Positions 17,926 to 26,671 are shown, counted from the first letter of the stretch. The stretch: DNA of 64,000 bases from an uncultured Collinsella sp. (GCA_902491565.1 CABUIE010000008.1:1-64000), one strand, 5' to 3'. Notes: generated by a model from the sequence alone, not told the origin. Made by a program: numbers and translations.

Positions 17926-18151
17926 GGGCAAAAAAGGGCAAATATGAGTACTGTTACCATTTTAGTAGCAGGCAAAACCACCCAAAATGACGTCCGAGCG
18001 ACCCCTACAACCCCCTAAAGCAGCCAACCTGACTGGTTTAAGACGTATTGGAGCCAATTTTAATGAACATACTAAAGGCTATGTTCATTATCTTTTAGGA
18101 TGTAAATGCTATTCACTTAGCAACAGTACTCATATTTGGCATTTTTTGTCC
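17926..18151. repeat. Long AT-rich inverted repeat (element F)
   Basis: Outer arms of 31 nt (17926-17956 and 18121-18151) pair with about four mismatches and share AAATATGAGTACTGTT. The 164-nt interior holds a second hairpin, AATGAACATA/TATGTTCATT (18062-18089), with no open frame of note. The AT-rich interior contrasts with the flanks. It fills most of the 17692-18235 gap between convergent genes. Confidence 0.8.
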
Positions 18152-18180
18152 ATTGCTATATAACTAACACCCTATAGCAG

Positions 18181-18217
18181 ACAAAAAACAGGCCGCAGCC
18201 CATCGCTGCGGCCTGTT
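18181..18217 (-). terminator. Rho-independent terminator of the NRAMP/MgtE operon
   Basis: The stem ACAGGCCGCAG/CTGCGGCCTGT with a 7-nt loop is followed on the - strand by TTTTTTGT. It lies about 20 bp beyond the stop of the NRAMP-related gene. Confidence 0.9.
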
Positions 18218-18235
18218 CGGAAGCAAAAGTGGGCG

Positions 18236-19498
18236 TTAAGCGCTGTAGCCCATCGCCTGCAGAACAAACATGACGACCGTGAGCACCGTAATCACACCGA
18301 TAGTCGCCCAAGTGAGCACATTCCACACGCGGCCGTTGCGGTTGGCACCCATAATGTGACGGTCGGCTGCGATAACCACCTGGAACACCAGAACCACGGG
18401 CAACAGCACACCATTGATGACCTGTGAGGTCATCATAATCTGGAACAGATCGACGCCGGGCATAAGCACCAGCACGGCAGAGATGCCAATGATGGCCGTA
18501 ATGATGCCGCGATAGACCGGGGCCTCGTCCCAGCTGCGGTCGGCACCGCGCTCCCAGCCAAATGCCTCGCAGATAGCGCTCGACGTGACGCCCGGCAGCA
18601 CGCAGGCGGCCAAGAAGCTCGCCGCGACCAGGCCCGAGGCAAACAGCACCGTGGACCACTGACCCGCAATAGGCTCCAGCGCGCGGGCGGCATCGGCGGC
18701 ATCGCTAATCTGAATACCCGCCGGGAACAACACCGTACCGGTCGTGATGATAATAAAGCCGGCAATGACATCGGCGGCAAGCGAGCCGCTCACGGTGTCG
18801 ATGCGCTGCAGCACGATATCGTCCTCGCCCGCGTTCTTATCGACCACGTTGTTCTGCGCCAAGAAAATCATCCACGGCGCGATGGTGGTACCAATCGTCG
18901 CGACCACGAGCGACACGTAGCTGGGGTCATTTTGAATGTTAGGCACGACCAGGTCGACCGCGACCTCACCCCAGTTGGGGCCAGCCATAAACGCGGCGAC
19001 AATATAGGTCACGAACACGCAGCTCACCAGCAGCAGAATCTTCTCGATGCGCTGGAAACTGCCCGACATGGTAAGCATCCACACCAGCAGCGCCACCAAC
19101 GGCACCGAGATGCTCGCCGGCACGCCAAAGAGGGCGAGGCCGCTCGCAATACCCGCAAACTCCGAAATGGTCACGGCTGTGTTGGCGATCAACAGCGCCG
19201 CCATAGCAAGTACACTCTTGCGCACGCCAAAGCGCTCGCGAATGAGCGATGCCAGGCCCTTGCCCGTGACGCAGCCGCAGCGTGCCGCGGTCTCCTGCGT
19301 CACGATGAGCAGCACAGTCATGACGGGAAGCATCCAGAGCATCTTGTAGCCATAGCTGGCGCCCGCGCTGGAATACGTTGCAATGCCGCCGGCGTCATTG
19401 CCCGAAAGCGCCGCCAGCAGACCGGGACCCATAGCGCCAAAGATGGCCGCGATGGTCAACTTTTGCTTGGTGCCCGACTTTTGCTTGGTATTTTGCAC
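18236..19498 (-). CDS. NRAMP-related divalent metal transporter, probably Mg2+ type (NRMT)
   Basis: A 420-residue SLC11-fold transporter with about 11 TM segments. The start is taken as GTG at 19498, after AGGTGG and 8 bp from the upstream stop. The two metal-binding helices differ from classical Mn/Fe NRAMPs: the TM1 motif DPGN is replaced around NDAGG (34-38), and the TM6 motif corresponding to A-T-x-M-P-H reads T-T-I-A-P-W (204-209), losing the soft Met ligand and His. Loss of that Met is the hallmark of NRAMP-related magnesium transporters, described in the coriobacterium Eggerthella lenta. Pairing with an MgtE-like gene supports Mg2+. The calls 'mntH' or manganese transporter would be misleading. 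Confidence 0.85.
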   Translation of the reverse strand: MQNTKQKSGTKQKLTIAAIFGAMGPGLLAALSGNDAGGIATYSSAGASYGYKMLWMLPVMTVLLIVTQETAARCGCVTGKGLASLIRERFGVRKSVLAMAALLIANTAVTISEFAGIASGLALFGVPASISVPLVALLVWMLTMSGSFQRIEKILLLVSCVFVTYIVAAFMAGPNWGEVAVDLVVPNIQNDPSYVSLVVATIGTTIAPWMIFLAQNNVVDKNAGEDDIVLQRIDTVSGSLAADVIAGFIIITTGTVLFPAGIQISDAADAARALEPIAGQWSTVLFASGLVAASFLAACVLPGVTSSAICEAFGWERGADRSWDEAPVYRGIITAIIGISAVLVLMPGVDLFQIMMTSQVINGVLLPVVLVFQVVIAADRHIMGANRNGRVWNVLTWATIGVITVLTVVMFVLQAMGYSA

Positions 19499-19506
19499 GC
19501 GACCAC

Positions 19507-21351
19507 CTAACCCATGACCGACATGGTGAGCAACACCGCAGCGGCGCAGTACGCTACGCACGAGATCATGACGGCAATAACGTTCATGGCGGTGCCCGAC
19601 GTGTTGAGGTCATGCTCGTCACGCCAGAACAGCACCATCAGGTAAATCACGGCGCTCATGTTGCCAACCAGGCAAATGATGGCAGCGATATTAAAGCACC
19701 CGGTAAAGAGTTGTTCCTCAAACATGGGCGCATCGGGGAACGCGGCGGTGCGCACCAGCTGAGCGCACAGGTAGGTCACGAGTGACAGAATCAGGCCCAT
19801 GCCCGTGCTCTGGAAAAAGAACCCCAGATACGGCTTGGGCTCGTCGTCGTGACCGTCATACTCCAGGAAGTAGTTCTTGACGAACGACACCATGCGCGAG
19901 GCCGCCAGCAGCACGAGCGGCATGGCGCACATGGGGAACACCACCAGATGCGCGGAGCCGAGCGCCGTCCCCAGCACCGTTGCCATGATGCACGAGGCAA
20001 TGCCCCACACGACAACCCAGTACTGGCGATGCACAAACCAGCTGAGCACATTCGTCGAGTCGTCGGACGCGCTATCGCCCGAGCCGACGCCTGCGATCTG
20101 CAGGTCCTCCTGGTGCTCCTCGGCGATAACGTCCATGGCGTCGTCGAAGGTCACGATACCCAGGATATGGCGGTTCTCGTCGCAGACAGGGATGGCAACC
20201 AGGTCGTACTTGGTCATCTCGTCCGTCACGTCTTCCTGGTCCTCGTCGGGCGACACATAGACCAGGTCGCGATAGGCCAGCTGACCCAGCGTGGCGTCGC
20301 GGTCGGCTACGATCAGCGTGCGCAGCGAAAGCACGCCGGTCAGCATGCCGCTCGGATCCTCGGTATAGACGTAGTAGACGCTCTCGAAGTCCTCGTCGAG
20401 TTTGCGAATCGCCTCGATGGCATCGCCGACCGTTGCCGTGGCGGGCAGGGAGACAAACTCCGAGGTCATGATGCGGCCGGCGGTGTTGTCCTCATACCCC
20501 AGCAGGTTGCGAATCGCCTTCTCCTCCTTGACGCCCATCAGGCGCAGGAGCTTCTCGGCCTTCTCGTAATCGAGCTCGTCGATCAGGTCAGCTGCATCGT
20601 CCGGGTCCATCATGGCCAGCATCGACGATGCGTCCGTGTCGGACAGGCCCTCGAGCATCTCGGTCATGAGCTCGTCGTCATCGAACTCCGAGATGGCCTC
20701 GGCGGCCTGTGCCGTGTCGAGCTGAGCGAACACCTGCGCGCGCAGGCGCGGGTCGAGCTGCTCGATGATGTCAGCGATGTCGGCAGGATGCAGCTCGCCA
20801 AGCGTCTTGTGCGACACCGAGAGCTGGATGTTCTTAGTCGAGCGATCGAGCAGGTCCATGTAAGACCAGGCGATAATGTCCTCACTGAGCGGCTTGCCCA
20901 GGTGCTTCATAAAGCCCTCGACAACGTGCTCGAGTGTGGGGCTGATTGCACGCAGCAGACCGCGGGCGCCAACCTCGGCACCCAGCAGACGCAGCTGATT
21001 TTCGCCCGACATGGAAAACTTGATGTCGTTTACGCGCACGACCTTCATGCCCTGCGTGTCGACAATCTGCTTGTTAAGCACGTCGCGGGCGAGCAAGAGT
21101 TCGGTCGGCTGCAGGTACGAAAAACGGATTTCGGTAGCCGACGTCTTAAGGTGTACACCTGTCTCGTCGATACGGTCGACCCATTTGCGCCAGCTGATCA
21201 TAAACGGCGTCTTGCCGGGACCACGGAACGCGAGCGACGTCACGTGCGGAAAAACTTCTCCGGTTGCAATGCCAAAATCGTTCACAACGCCGAGCTTTTC
21301 GCCGTCGACATCCAAGACCGGCAATTTGAGCATCTCACTCAGATAATTCAA
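19507..21351 (-). CDS. MgtE-like protein with N-terminal PRC-barrel, MgtE_N, CBS pair and membrane domain
   Basis: A 614-residue protein. Residues about 1-90 look like a PRC-barrel (LPVLDVDGEKLGVVNDF), and a second such unit may follow (about 90-130). Then comes an MgtE N-domain superhelix (about 180-290, LHPADIADIIEQLDP), two CBS domains (about 300-425) and four or five TM segments (about 445-614). The cytosolic part is the Mg2+-sensing module of MgtE channels, but the membrane part is short and divergent. It may be a regulator or channel for the downstream NRAMP-related transporter, 8 bp away. The start is TTG at 21351 after GGGGAG; an ATG six codons later is an alternative. Confidence 0.82.
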   Translation of the reverse strand: MNYLSEMLKLPVLDVDGEKLGVVNDFGIATGEVFPHVTSLAFRGPGKTPFMISWRKWVDRIDETGVHLKTSATEIRFSYLQPTELLLARDVLNKQIVDTQGMKVVRVNDIKFSMSGENQLRLLGAEVGARGLLRAISPTLEHVVEGFMKHLGKPLSEDIIAWSYMDLLDRSTKNIQLSVSHKTLGELHPADIADIIEQLDPRLRAQVFAQLDTAQAAEAISEFDDDELMTEMLEGLSDTDASSMLAMMDPDDAADLIDELDYEKAEKLLRLMGVKEEKAIRNLLGYEDNTAGRIMTSEFVSLPATATVGDAIEAIRKLDEDFESVYYVYTEDPSGMLTGVLSLRTLIVADRDATLGQLAYRDLVYVSPDEDQEDVTDEMTKYDLVAIPVCDENRHILGIVTFDDAMDVIAEEHQEDLQIAGVGSGDSASDDSTNVLSWFVHRQYWVVVWGIASCIMATVLGTALGSAHLVVFPMCAMPLVLLAASRMVSFVKNYFLEYDGHDDEPKPYLGFFFQSTGMGLILSLVTYLCAQLVRTAAFPDAPMFEEQLFTGCFNIAAIICLVGNMSAVIYLMVLFWRDEHDLNTSGTAMNVIAVMISCVAYCAAAVLLTMSVMG

Positions 21352-21642
21352 TGGTGCTCCCCATCATTATTCCCCCGGACGCGGCCGCGCGTGCGGCGTC
21401 CGGGGGCTTCTGGATATGTATACGCATGCGCGGGCGGCACGCCGCTCGACGCTTACACCCCGTGCATGCGCAAAAAGCACCTGCACGGGGTCATCGACTG
21501 TATGGTCGAGGTTTGGATTTCACCTGTAACCTTTCTCTTGACCCTCATTAACCGCAGTAACTATAGCATCAGCATCGCCCTGCGGCATCGAATTTATGCG
21601 CTGTACATTGCAGGCATACCAAACGCTGACGCATCCGTGACA
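21352..21642 (-). promoter_or_regulatory. Structured leader region upstream of the Mg transport operon
   Basis: No gene is seen here. On the - strand the region upstream of the MgtE-like start contains a hairpin with stem CCCCGTGCA (21458-21466 with 21482-21490) and, 20 nt before the start, an 11-bp stem CCCCCGGACGC (21372-21382 with 21396-21406). The arrangement suggests a leader RNA with an attenuator. I could not match the M-box or yybP/ykoY consensus by eye. The first hairpin might instead terminate transcripts arriving from the upstream deacetylase-like gene. Confidence 0.4.
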
Positions 21643-21671
21643 TAGCCGTTGGGGACGTTCTTAAACGACTA
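21643..21671. repeat. GGGGACGTTCTTAA palindrome at the deacetylase-like stop
   Basis: Arms TAGCCGTT (21643-21650) and AACGACTA (21664-21671) surround GGGGACGTTCTTA. It ends 9 bp from the stop of the gene at 21680. Confidence 0.7.
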
Positions 21672-21679
21672 CCCAATGA

Positions 21680-23086
21680 CTACTCTGTGGTGTCGTCGTC
21701 CTCGGCAAGTTGGGGGAACACGGCGTCCTTGGGCATGGTGACCTTCGTCAGCGAGGTGAGCTTTTTGCTCAGCGACGTGTCCGTCTTGACCAGGTCGCTG
21801 AGCGTCACGATCTTGTAGCCGTCGGCAATGAGTCCGTCGATAATCTGCGGCAGCGCCTCGAGCGTCTGCTCGGCGCATTCGTCTCTATCGGTGAGCAGCA
21901 CGATATTGCCCGGCGTCACCGAATCGAGCACCGTCGAGACCTGCTCGTCGGCACCGTTGAGCAGCCAGTCGCCCGAGTCAATATTCCACGAGACCACGGC
22001 GGAGACCAGGTCCATCGCATCAATCCAGTTTTGTTCGTCAAAGGCAGCGTAGGGAGCACGCAGCAGCATCGTCTTCACGCCGGTCGCCGACTTAATCGCA
22101 TCGGTGCCTTTCGTGATCTGTTCGCGTACCGCCTCACGGTCCTGACCCTTGAGCGAATCGTCGCTGTAGCTGTTGGATCCGATCTCGCACCCGGCGTCGA
22201 CAATCGCCTTGGCCGTGGCAGGCGAGGCCTCGGCCGCATCGCCCGAAAGGAAGAACGTCGCGGTGACGCCCTTTTCCTTGAGCACCTGCAAGATCTGTTT
22301 GGTGGCGCCGCTCGGACCCTCGTCAAACGTCAGTGCCACGTACTTTTTGTTGCCCTTGGGCGCCACGCTGGCGCACGCAACAACGCAATCGGTGGCGGGC
22401 ACAACCTCGCCGCGGTCTTGCGTCTTGCCTGACTGCTCACCAACCCACACCTCGGATCGGCCCTGGACACCCCATGTCTGCACATACTCGATAGCGCCCG
22501 TGCCCTCGACCTTGAGCTTGGGCTCGATAACCGTAGCCTGAACCTCGTGCTTCTCGTAAGTGTTACGGCCATCCTTGACCGTCACCTTCTCGCCGCCCTC
22601 AAGTTCGCGGCTATCCCATTTGCCCTGTTTCACGCGCTTGCCGTCGACCTTCACCGACAGCTTTTCGCCCCCATGGCGCTTGAGCACGCTGTCATCGACG
22701 GCCAGCAGGTCGCCTGCGTCGTAGGTGTCAGTCAACTCCTGGTCGTCGATGAGATTCTGCAGCGTAGAGCCCACACGCACCGCGGTCTTCTGGCCGTTGA
22801 GCTCCACGTCCACACTGCGGTTGACGTAGCCCACGACGGCAGCGATAAACAGCACGAGCGCACAGCCCACGGCAATGAGCGCATAGGGCAGGCGAGACGA
22901 ACGACGGGGCGTACGGCTGTTGCCGATGCGAGCGCTGCGGTCGCTAAAGCCGCGGCTATGGTTGAGATACATCGCGCCGGGCTTACGGTGACGCTTGCGC
23001 TGACCGCTGGGCAGCTGCCCCAGGTCGCGGCGCGCCGTCGGACGCGCGCCCGAACGCCCGTTTAAGTTGGATCCGTTTTGGCGCAT
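21680..23086 (-). CDS. Membrane-anchored NodB-type polysaccharide deacetylase homologue, metal site degenerate
   Basis: A 468-residue protein: a basic cytoplasmic tail, one TM (about 70-88), a region like the DUF348/G5-type repeats of cell wall proteins (about 92-180), then a NodB homology domain (about 245-430). Motif 1 is TFDEGPS rather than TFDDGP. Motif 2, which should supply two metal-binding His (H-S/T-x-x-H), reads SNSYSDD with no His. Motif 3 RAPY and motif 4 DSGDW are present. Motif 5 is LLTD instead of LLHD. The RBS GGGGGAGG precedes the start. Loss of both metal His and the motif-5 His argues against normal deacetylation; a binding role is possible. Confidence 0.85.
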   Translation of the reverse strand: MRQNGSNLNGRSGARPTARRDLGQLPSGQRKRHRKPGAMYLNHSRGFSDRSARIGNSRTPRRSSRLPYALIAVGCALVLFIAAVVGYVNRSVDVELNGQKTAVRVGSTLQNLIDDQELTDTYDAGDLLAVDDSVLKRHGGEKLSVKVDGKRVKQGKWDSRELEGGEKVTVKDGRNTYEKHEVQATVIEPKLKVEGTGAIEYVQTWGVQGRSEVWVGEQSGKTQDRGEVVPATDCVVACASVAPKGNKKYVALTFDEGPSGATKQILQVLKEKGVTATFFLSGDAAEASPATAKAIVDAGCEIGSNSYSDDSLKGQDREAVREQITKGTDAIKSATGVKTMLLRAPYAAFDEQNWIDAMDLVSAVVSWNIDSGDWLLNGADEQVSTVLDSVTPGNIVLLTDRDECAEQTLEALPQIIDGLIADGYKIVTLSDLVKTDTSLSKKLTSLTKVTMPKDAVFPQLAEDDDTTE

Positions 23087-23109
23087 GTGCCCTCCCCCAT
23101 AAACACAGC

Positions 23110-23135
23110 AAGCCGGAGCAACAGGTCTCCGGCTT
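23110..23135 (-). terminator. Hairpin terminator of the YtxH/PRC pair
   Basis: The stem AAGCCGGAG/CTCCGGCTT with an 8-nt loop lies 24 bp beyond the stop of the PRC-barrel gene. Confidence 0.7.
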
Positions 23136-23158
23136 GCCTCCCATCATTTGGTACGTCG

Positions 23159-23914
23159 CTATTTTGTAGCTTTTGACGAGCCTCCGCTCGCCTTTTGGTA
23201 TTCGTCCTTAAAGGCCTTGAACATGCCGCGCGTCTTGCCGAGCTGCTTGCCCAGTGCGCGACTGCCCTTGTCCACGGCAACCGATCCCTTGTCGTCGAGC
23301 ACCTTGGCGCCCTTTTTGACCTTGTCGCCCACCACGACGCTGGCCTCGGCGGCCTTGGCAGCCGCACCGCCCGAATACCCGAGCGACTTGACCTCGTCCG
23401 AGACGACCATCGCGCCGTTCTCGTAGCCGCGCAGCATCGTCGGCGGCACCTGCGTGTCACCGACCAAAACACTCGAAGCAGCACCAGCGGTCACATAGAA
23501 TGCCTGCACGATGCCCGAGCGTGGCTTGAACTCAACGTCCGAGCAATAGCCCACGACGTCGCCCGATTCCGTGCGCACGTCCATACCGACCCAGATGATG
23601 CAATCGTCCAGGTTGATGTCGAGGCGCTTGGCGGCGGCGGCATCGTACGTGTCCTTGACGTCATCGACCGCAATGGCGCCCTCGTAGACACCAATGGCGT
23701 CGAGCGCTACGAATCGATCGGGACGCTCGATCATGCCCGCGATATCGGACTGGCGGACCATAAAGCCGACCACGCGCGTACCGCCCGGGGTAAAGACCGG
23801 AAAGTGAATCTTTCCGAGCTTTTTAGGGCTGCGCGGCGTGCCGTCCTTTTTGGTGCGCTTGTCCTCGGTGGGCTTGCGATAGATCTTGGCGCCGACAAAA
23901 TCCCCGGCGCGCAT
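23159..23914 (-). CDS. PRC-barrel domain protein
   Basis: A 251-residue soluble protein. An N-terminal PRC-barrel-like unit (about 1-90, GKIHFPVFTPGGTRVVGFMV) is followed by a second (about 105-165, DVRTESGDVVGYCSDVEF), and then by a Lys/Ala/Gly-rich tail (about 180-251). PRC-barrels bind RNA or partner proteins, and here the role is unknown. Its ATG overlaps the TAA of the upstream YtxH-like gene by one base (TAATG), so the two are coupled. The adjacent MgtE-like protein also carries PRC units. Confidence 0.78.
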   Translation of the reverse strand: MRAGDFVGAKIYRKPTEDKRTKKDGTPRSPKKLGKIHFPVFTPGGTRVVGFMVRQSDIAGMIERPDRFVALDAIGVYEGAIAVDDVKDTYDAAAAKRLDINLDDCIIWVGMDVRTESGDVVGYCSDVEFKPRSGIVQAFYVTAGAASSVLVGDTQVPPTMLRGYENGAMVVSDEVKSLGYSGGAAAKAAEASVVVGDKVKKGAKVLDDKGSVAVDKGSRALGKQLGKTRGMFKAFKDEYQKASGGSSKATK

Positions 23915-24303
23915 TATGCCTCGGTCGAGGGCTCCGCAGCCTCGGTATCAGCCTCGACGGCGTTCTCGACCACGACGTCGGCGGCAGGCGTCACGTTGCC
24001 GCCCGAAATGGCGTCGTTGAGCTGCTCGCGCAGCTGGTCCATGCGCTCGCGGGCCAGGTCGACCTTGGCGCGCAGGTCGTCGGTCTTGGCGTCGACCATC
24101 GGGCCAAAGTCATTCACCGCAGCACGGGCCTCCTCGGCGCTGTGCTCGTAGGTGTCGCGCATATTGTCCCAGGCGTCGTTGGCGATATCGGCAGCCATGG
24201 CGCGGGTCTCGGCGCCCGAGCGCGGGGCCAGAGCAACGCCGACAATAGCGCCGGCAGCGGCACCAAAAAGTGCGCCGGAGACAAAGCTGAAAGTCTTACC
24301 CAT
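23914..24303 (-). CDS. YtxH-like membrane-associated protein
   Basis: A 129-residue protein starting MGKTFSFVSGALFG; an ATG two codons earlier is also usable with the RBS AGGAGAGGA. A glycine/alanine-rich TM segment (about 5-25, FGAAAGAIVGVALAPRSG) matches the YtxH family, followed by an amphipathic, coiled-coil-prone helix (about 40-100) and an acidic tail. YtxH-type proteins are small envelope or stress proteins of unclear mechanism. Coupled to the PRC-barrel gene. Confidence 0.8.
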   Translation of the reverse strand: MGKTFSFVSGALFGAAAGAIVGVALAPRSGAETRAMAADIANDAWDNMRDTYEHSAEEARAAVNDFGPMVDAKTDDLRAKVDLARERMDQLREQLNDAISGGNVTPAADVVVENAVEADTEAAEPSTEA

Positions 24304-24439
24304 GATCATTCCTCTCCTGCGGGCACGTCGGTGCCCACCGTTTGAATGCTGTCCATTATACCCGCAGCGCATCACTTGCCGCTCCGCTCATCTGTGTACG
24401 GCAAAGGCGCAGGTACGTGATGGTGATAAACGCGTAGGC

Positions 24440-25273
24440 CTACTCCTGGGGCATAGCCGGCATGGCCACCGTGGCACCCGGGTCCTCGCCGGCGCCGTCC
24501 ACGAGCGGCAGGCCGCCCTCATGCGCAGGTCCTGCCGGAACCGTCGCCGCACCGCCAAAGACGGCAGCGGAGGCCTCGTGGTTCTCGGCAACCGCACCCT
24601 CGGTATCAATCGCCACCTGGGGCTCGTCGTCAAAGTTGGGGACACCCTGGGGCTCGGTGGGAACGGGCTCGGCGGTCGCATCGGCAACGGGCTCGGCGTC
24701 GACCGGCACATCGCCCTCGTCAGCGCCCTCGTCCTCGGCAGCATCTTCGCCGTTCGCAGCGGCGACGGCCTCGTGAGGATCCTTGCCCTCGGCCTCGGCG
24801 CGCATGCCCAGCACCAGGTTGCGCAGGCCCGCGACCGTGCCCTCCACGTCGGGGGCAGGCTGGTCGGCGTGCAGATAGGCCCAGTCCATCATAAAGGTCG
24901 CCGAAGACAGCGCGCCGATGGCCAGCGCGTCATCGGGACACGAAAGCTCGACCTCAAAGACGCGCTCATCGTGCTCGCTCACGCGAGTGCGGCCGCACGA
25001 AATGCTGCCAGCAAGACCGGTCTCGTTCATGAGCTCTACCGTCACGTGCTCCAGCAGATGGCAAAGCTCGGTCTGGCCCATGCAGTCCTGGAACTCGCGA
25101 CCGGAATCGCCCAGGCACAGGTGCTTGGCAATCGCGGGTACCAGGTAGTACACGCGCGCCGTGGCCTCGATGTCCTCCGAGGTCATGAGCGGCATGCCGG
25201 GGTTTACCAGCACATGCGCGCAGATCTTGTCCTCGCTGACGGTGACCTTAAGGATGTTGAACAGGCCTGCCAT
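24440..25273 (-). CDS. Unrecognised protein with long acidic/Pro-Ala tail; N-part resembles cyanophycin synthetase N-terminus
   Basis: A 277-residue protein. The folded part (about 1-155) contains CMGQTELCHLLEHVTVELMN, similar in pattern to the HxxEHVALELQ segment of the N-terminal domain of cyanophycin synthetase, but there is no ATP-grasp or Mur-ligase domain. Residues about 160-277 are low complexity (Ala, Glu, Asp, Pro), probably disordered. RBS GGGGAG. It lies 24 bp after a CNNM/CorC-type membrane protein in the same operon. Function unknown. Confidence 0.65.
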   Translation of the reverse strand: MAGLFNILKVTVSEDKICAHVLVNPGMPLMTSEDIEATARVYYLVPAIAKHLCLGDSGREFQDCMGQTELCHLLEHVTVELMNETGLAGSISCGRTRVSEHDERVFEVELSCPDDALAIGALSSATFMMDWAYLHADQPAPDVEGTVAGLRNLVLGMRAEAEGKDPHEAVAAANGEDAAEDEGADEGDVPVDAEPVADATAEPVPTEPQGVPNFDDEPQVAIDTEGAVAENHEASAAVFGGAATVPAGPAHEGGLPLVDGAGEDPGATVAMPAMPQE

Positions 25274-25297
25274 AACTCTCCCCTACTCTTCCTTGCC

Positions 25298-26671
25298 CTA
25301 CTCGTCGCCGTCGTGCGGGTCCGCAGAGCCCGCACCCGACGCCGCCGGCTTATCTGCCAAGGACTCGGAATCCTTCTTATCGGTTTCGGCCGGAGCGATC
25401 ACGCGAATGAGCGAGATGCGCTGGCCACGCATCGACTGCACCTTAAACTTGTACCCCGCGACCTCAAACACCTCTCCGATGTCGGGTACCGAGTCGCAAA
25501 GCTCCAAAATCCAGCCGGCGATGGTCTCATAATCATCGCTTTCCTCGAGCGGCCAACCAAGCTCAATCGCGTCATCGCACGAAAAACGCCCATCGACGAG
25601 CCACTCGCGGCGCGAAAGGCGCGTGAGGTACTTGTTGTCGGGGTCGAACTCGTCCTCGATCTCGCCCACGATCTCCTCGACGATGTCCTCGATGGTGATG
25701 ATGCCGGCCGTGCCACCGTACTCGTCCACGACCACTACGATCTGGTCGTGCGAGGTCTGCATCTCGGACAGCAACGGCAGGATGTCCTTGGTGTCGGGCA
25801 CAAAGGTGGCGTCGCGCAAAAAGTCGGCGATGGGCTGGTCGCCCTTGCCGTCGAGCGAAGGCTGGATCAGATCCTTGATGTGCGCGATGCCGGCGACGTT
25901 GTCGGGATCCTCGTGATAGACGGGGATGCGGCTAAAGCCGGTCTGGCGCATGGTGGACAGCACGTCGGCGACCGTCTCGTCGTCCTCGCACATGGTAGTG
26001 TCCACGCGCGGCACCATGACCTCGCGGGCAACGGTGTCGCCCAGGTCGAAGATCTCGTGGATCATGCGCTTTTCCTCGTCGAGCAGGTCGTCCTGCTCCG
26101 AGACCATGTACTTAATCTCTTCCTCCGAGACATTCTGGCGGTCGTCGGCGCTCTTGATGCGCAGGATGCGGGCCAGACCATCGGAGCAAGCGCCGGTCAG
26201 CCACACGAGCGGACGGGCGATCTTTTGGAACACGGAGAGCGGTCCCACGACCTGCTTGGACACGCCTTCGGCGTTGGCCAGGCCGATGCGCTTGGGCACG
26301 AGCTCGCCAATTACGATGGAGAGGAAGGCGACCGCAACGGTGATGATGACCGGCGCCAGACCGCGCGCGATGGCAGAGAGCGGCGCGATGCCAAAACTCA
26401 TGAGCCATGTGGCAAGCGGGTCGGACAGGCTCGTCGAGGCGACGGCGGACGAGGCGAAGCCCACGAGCGTGATGGCGACCTGGATGGTGGCGAGCAGCTG
26501 GTCGGAATCGGCGGCCAGCTTAATGGCGCGCTCGGCGCGTTTGTCGCCTTCCTCGGCCTCGTGCTCCAGCACGGCGCGCTTTGCCGTGGTGAGCGCCATC
26601 TCGGACATGGAGAAGTAGCCGTTGATGAGGGTCAAAACGAGGGTGGTGATAAGGGAGATGGTTATGTCCAT
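25298..26671 (-). CDS. CNNM/CorC (HlyC) family membrane protein
   Basis: A 457-residue protein with a DUF21 transmembrane domain (about 1-190; FSMSEMALTTA and IVIGELVPKRIGL are diagnostic), a CBS pair (about 210-335; VMVPRVDTTM) and a C-terminal CorC_HlyC domain (about 350-435). These proteins are annotated as hemolysins, but the family is linked to Mg2+ or other divalent cation export. Disordered acidic C-terminus. Possible functional link to the Mg2+-type genes at 18-21 kb. Confidence 0.92.
   Translation of the reverse strand: MDITISLITTLVLTLINGYFSMSEMALTTAKRAVLEHEAEEGDKRAERAIKLAADSDQLLATIQVAITLVGFASSAVASTSLSDPLATWLMSFGIAPLSAIARGLAPVIITVAVAFLSIVIGELVPKRIGLANAEGVSKQVVGPLSVFQKIARPLVWLTGACSDGLARILRIKSADDRQNVSEEEIKYMVSEQDDLLDEEKRMIHEIFDLGDTVAREVMVPRVDTTMCEDDETVADVLSTMRQTGFSRIPVYHEDPDNVAGIAHIKDLIQPSLDGKGDQPIADFLRDATFVPDTKDILPLLSEMQTSHDQIVVVVDEYGGTAGIITIEDIVEEIVGEIEDEFDPDNKYLTRLSRREWLVDGRFSCDDAIELGWPLEESDDYETIAGWILELCDSVPDIGEVFEVAGYKFKVQSMRGQRISLIRVIAPAETDKKDSESLADKPAASGAGSADPHDGDE

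Noticed and set aside
18236..19498. Manganese transporter MntH
   Set aside because: Key metal-site residues in TM1 and TM6 do not match Mn/Fe NRAMPs; the Mg-type NRAMP-related group fits better.
21352..21642. M-box or Mn riboswitch
   Set aside because: I could not align the known consensus elements by eye; kept only as an unassigned structured leader.
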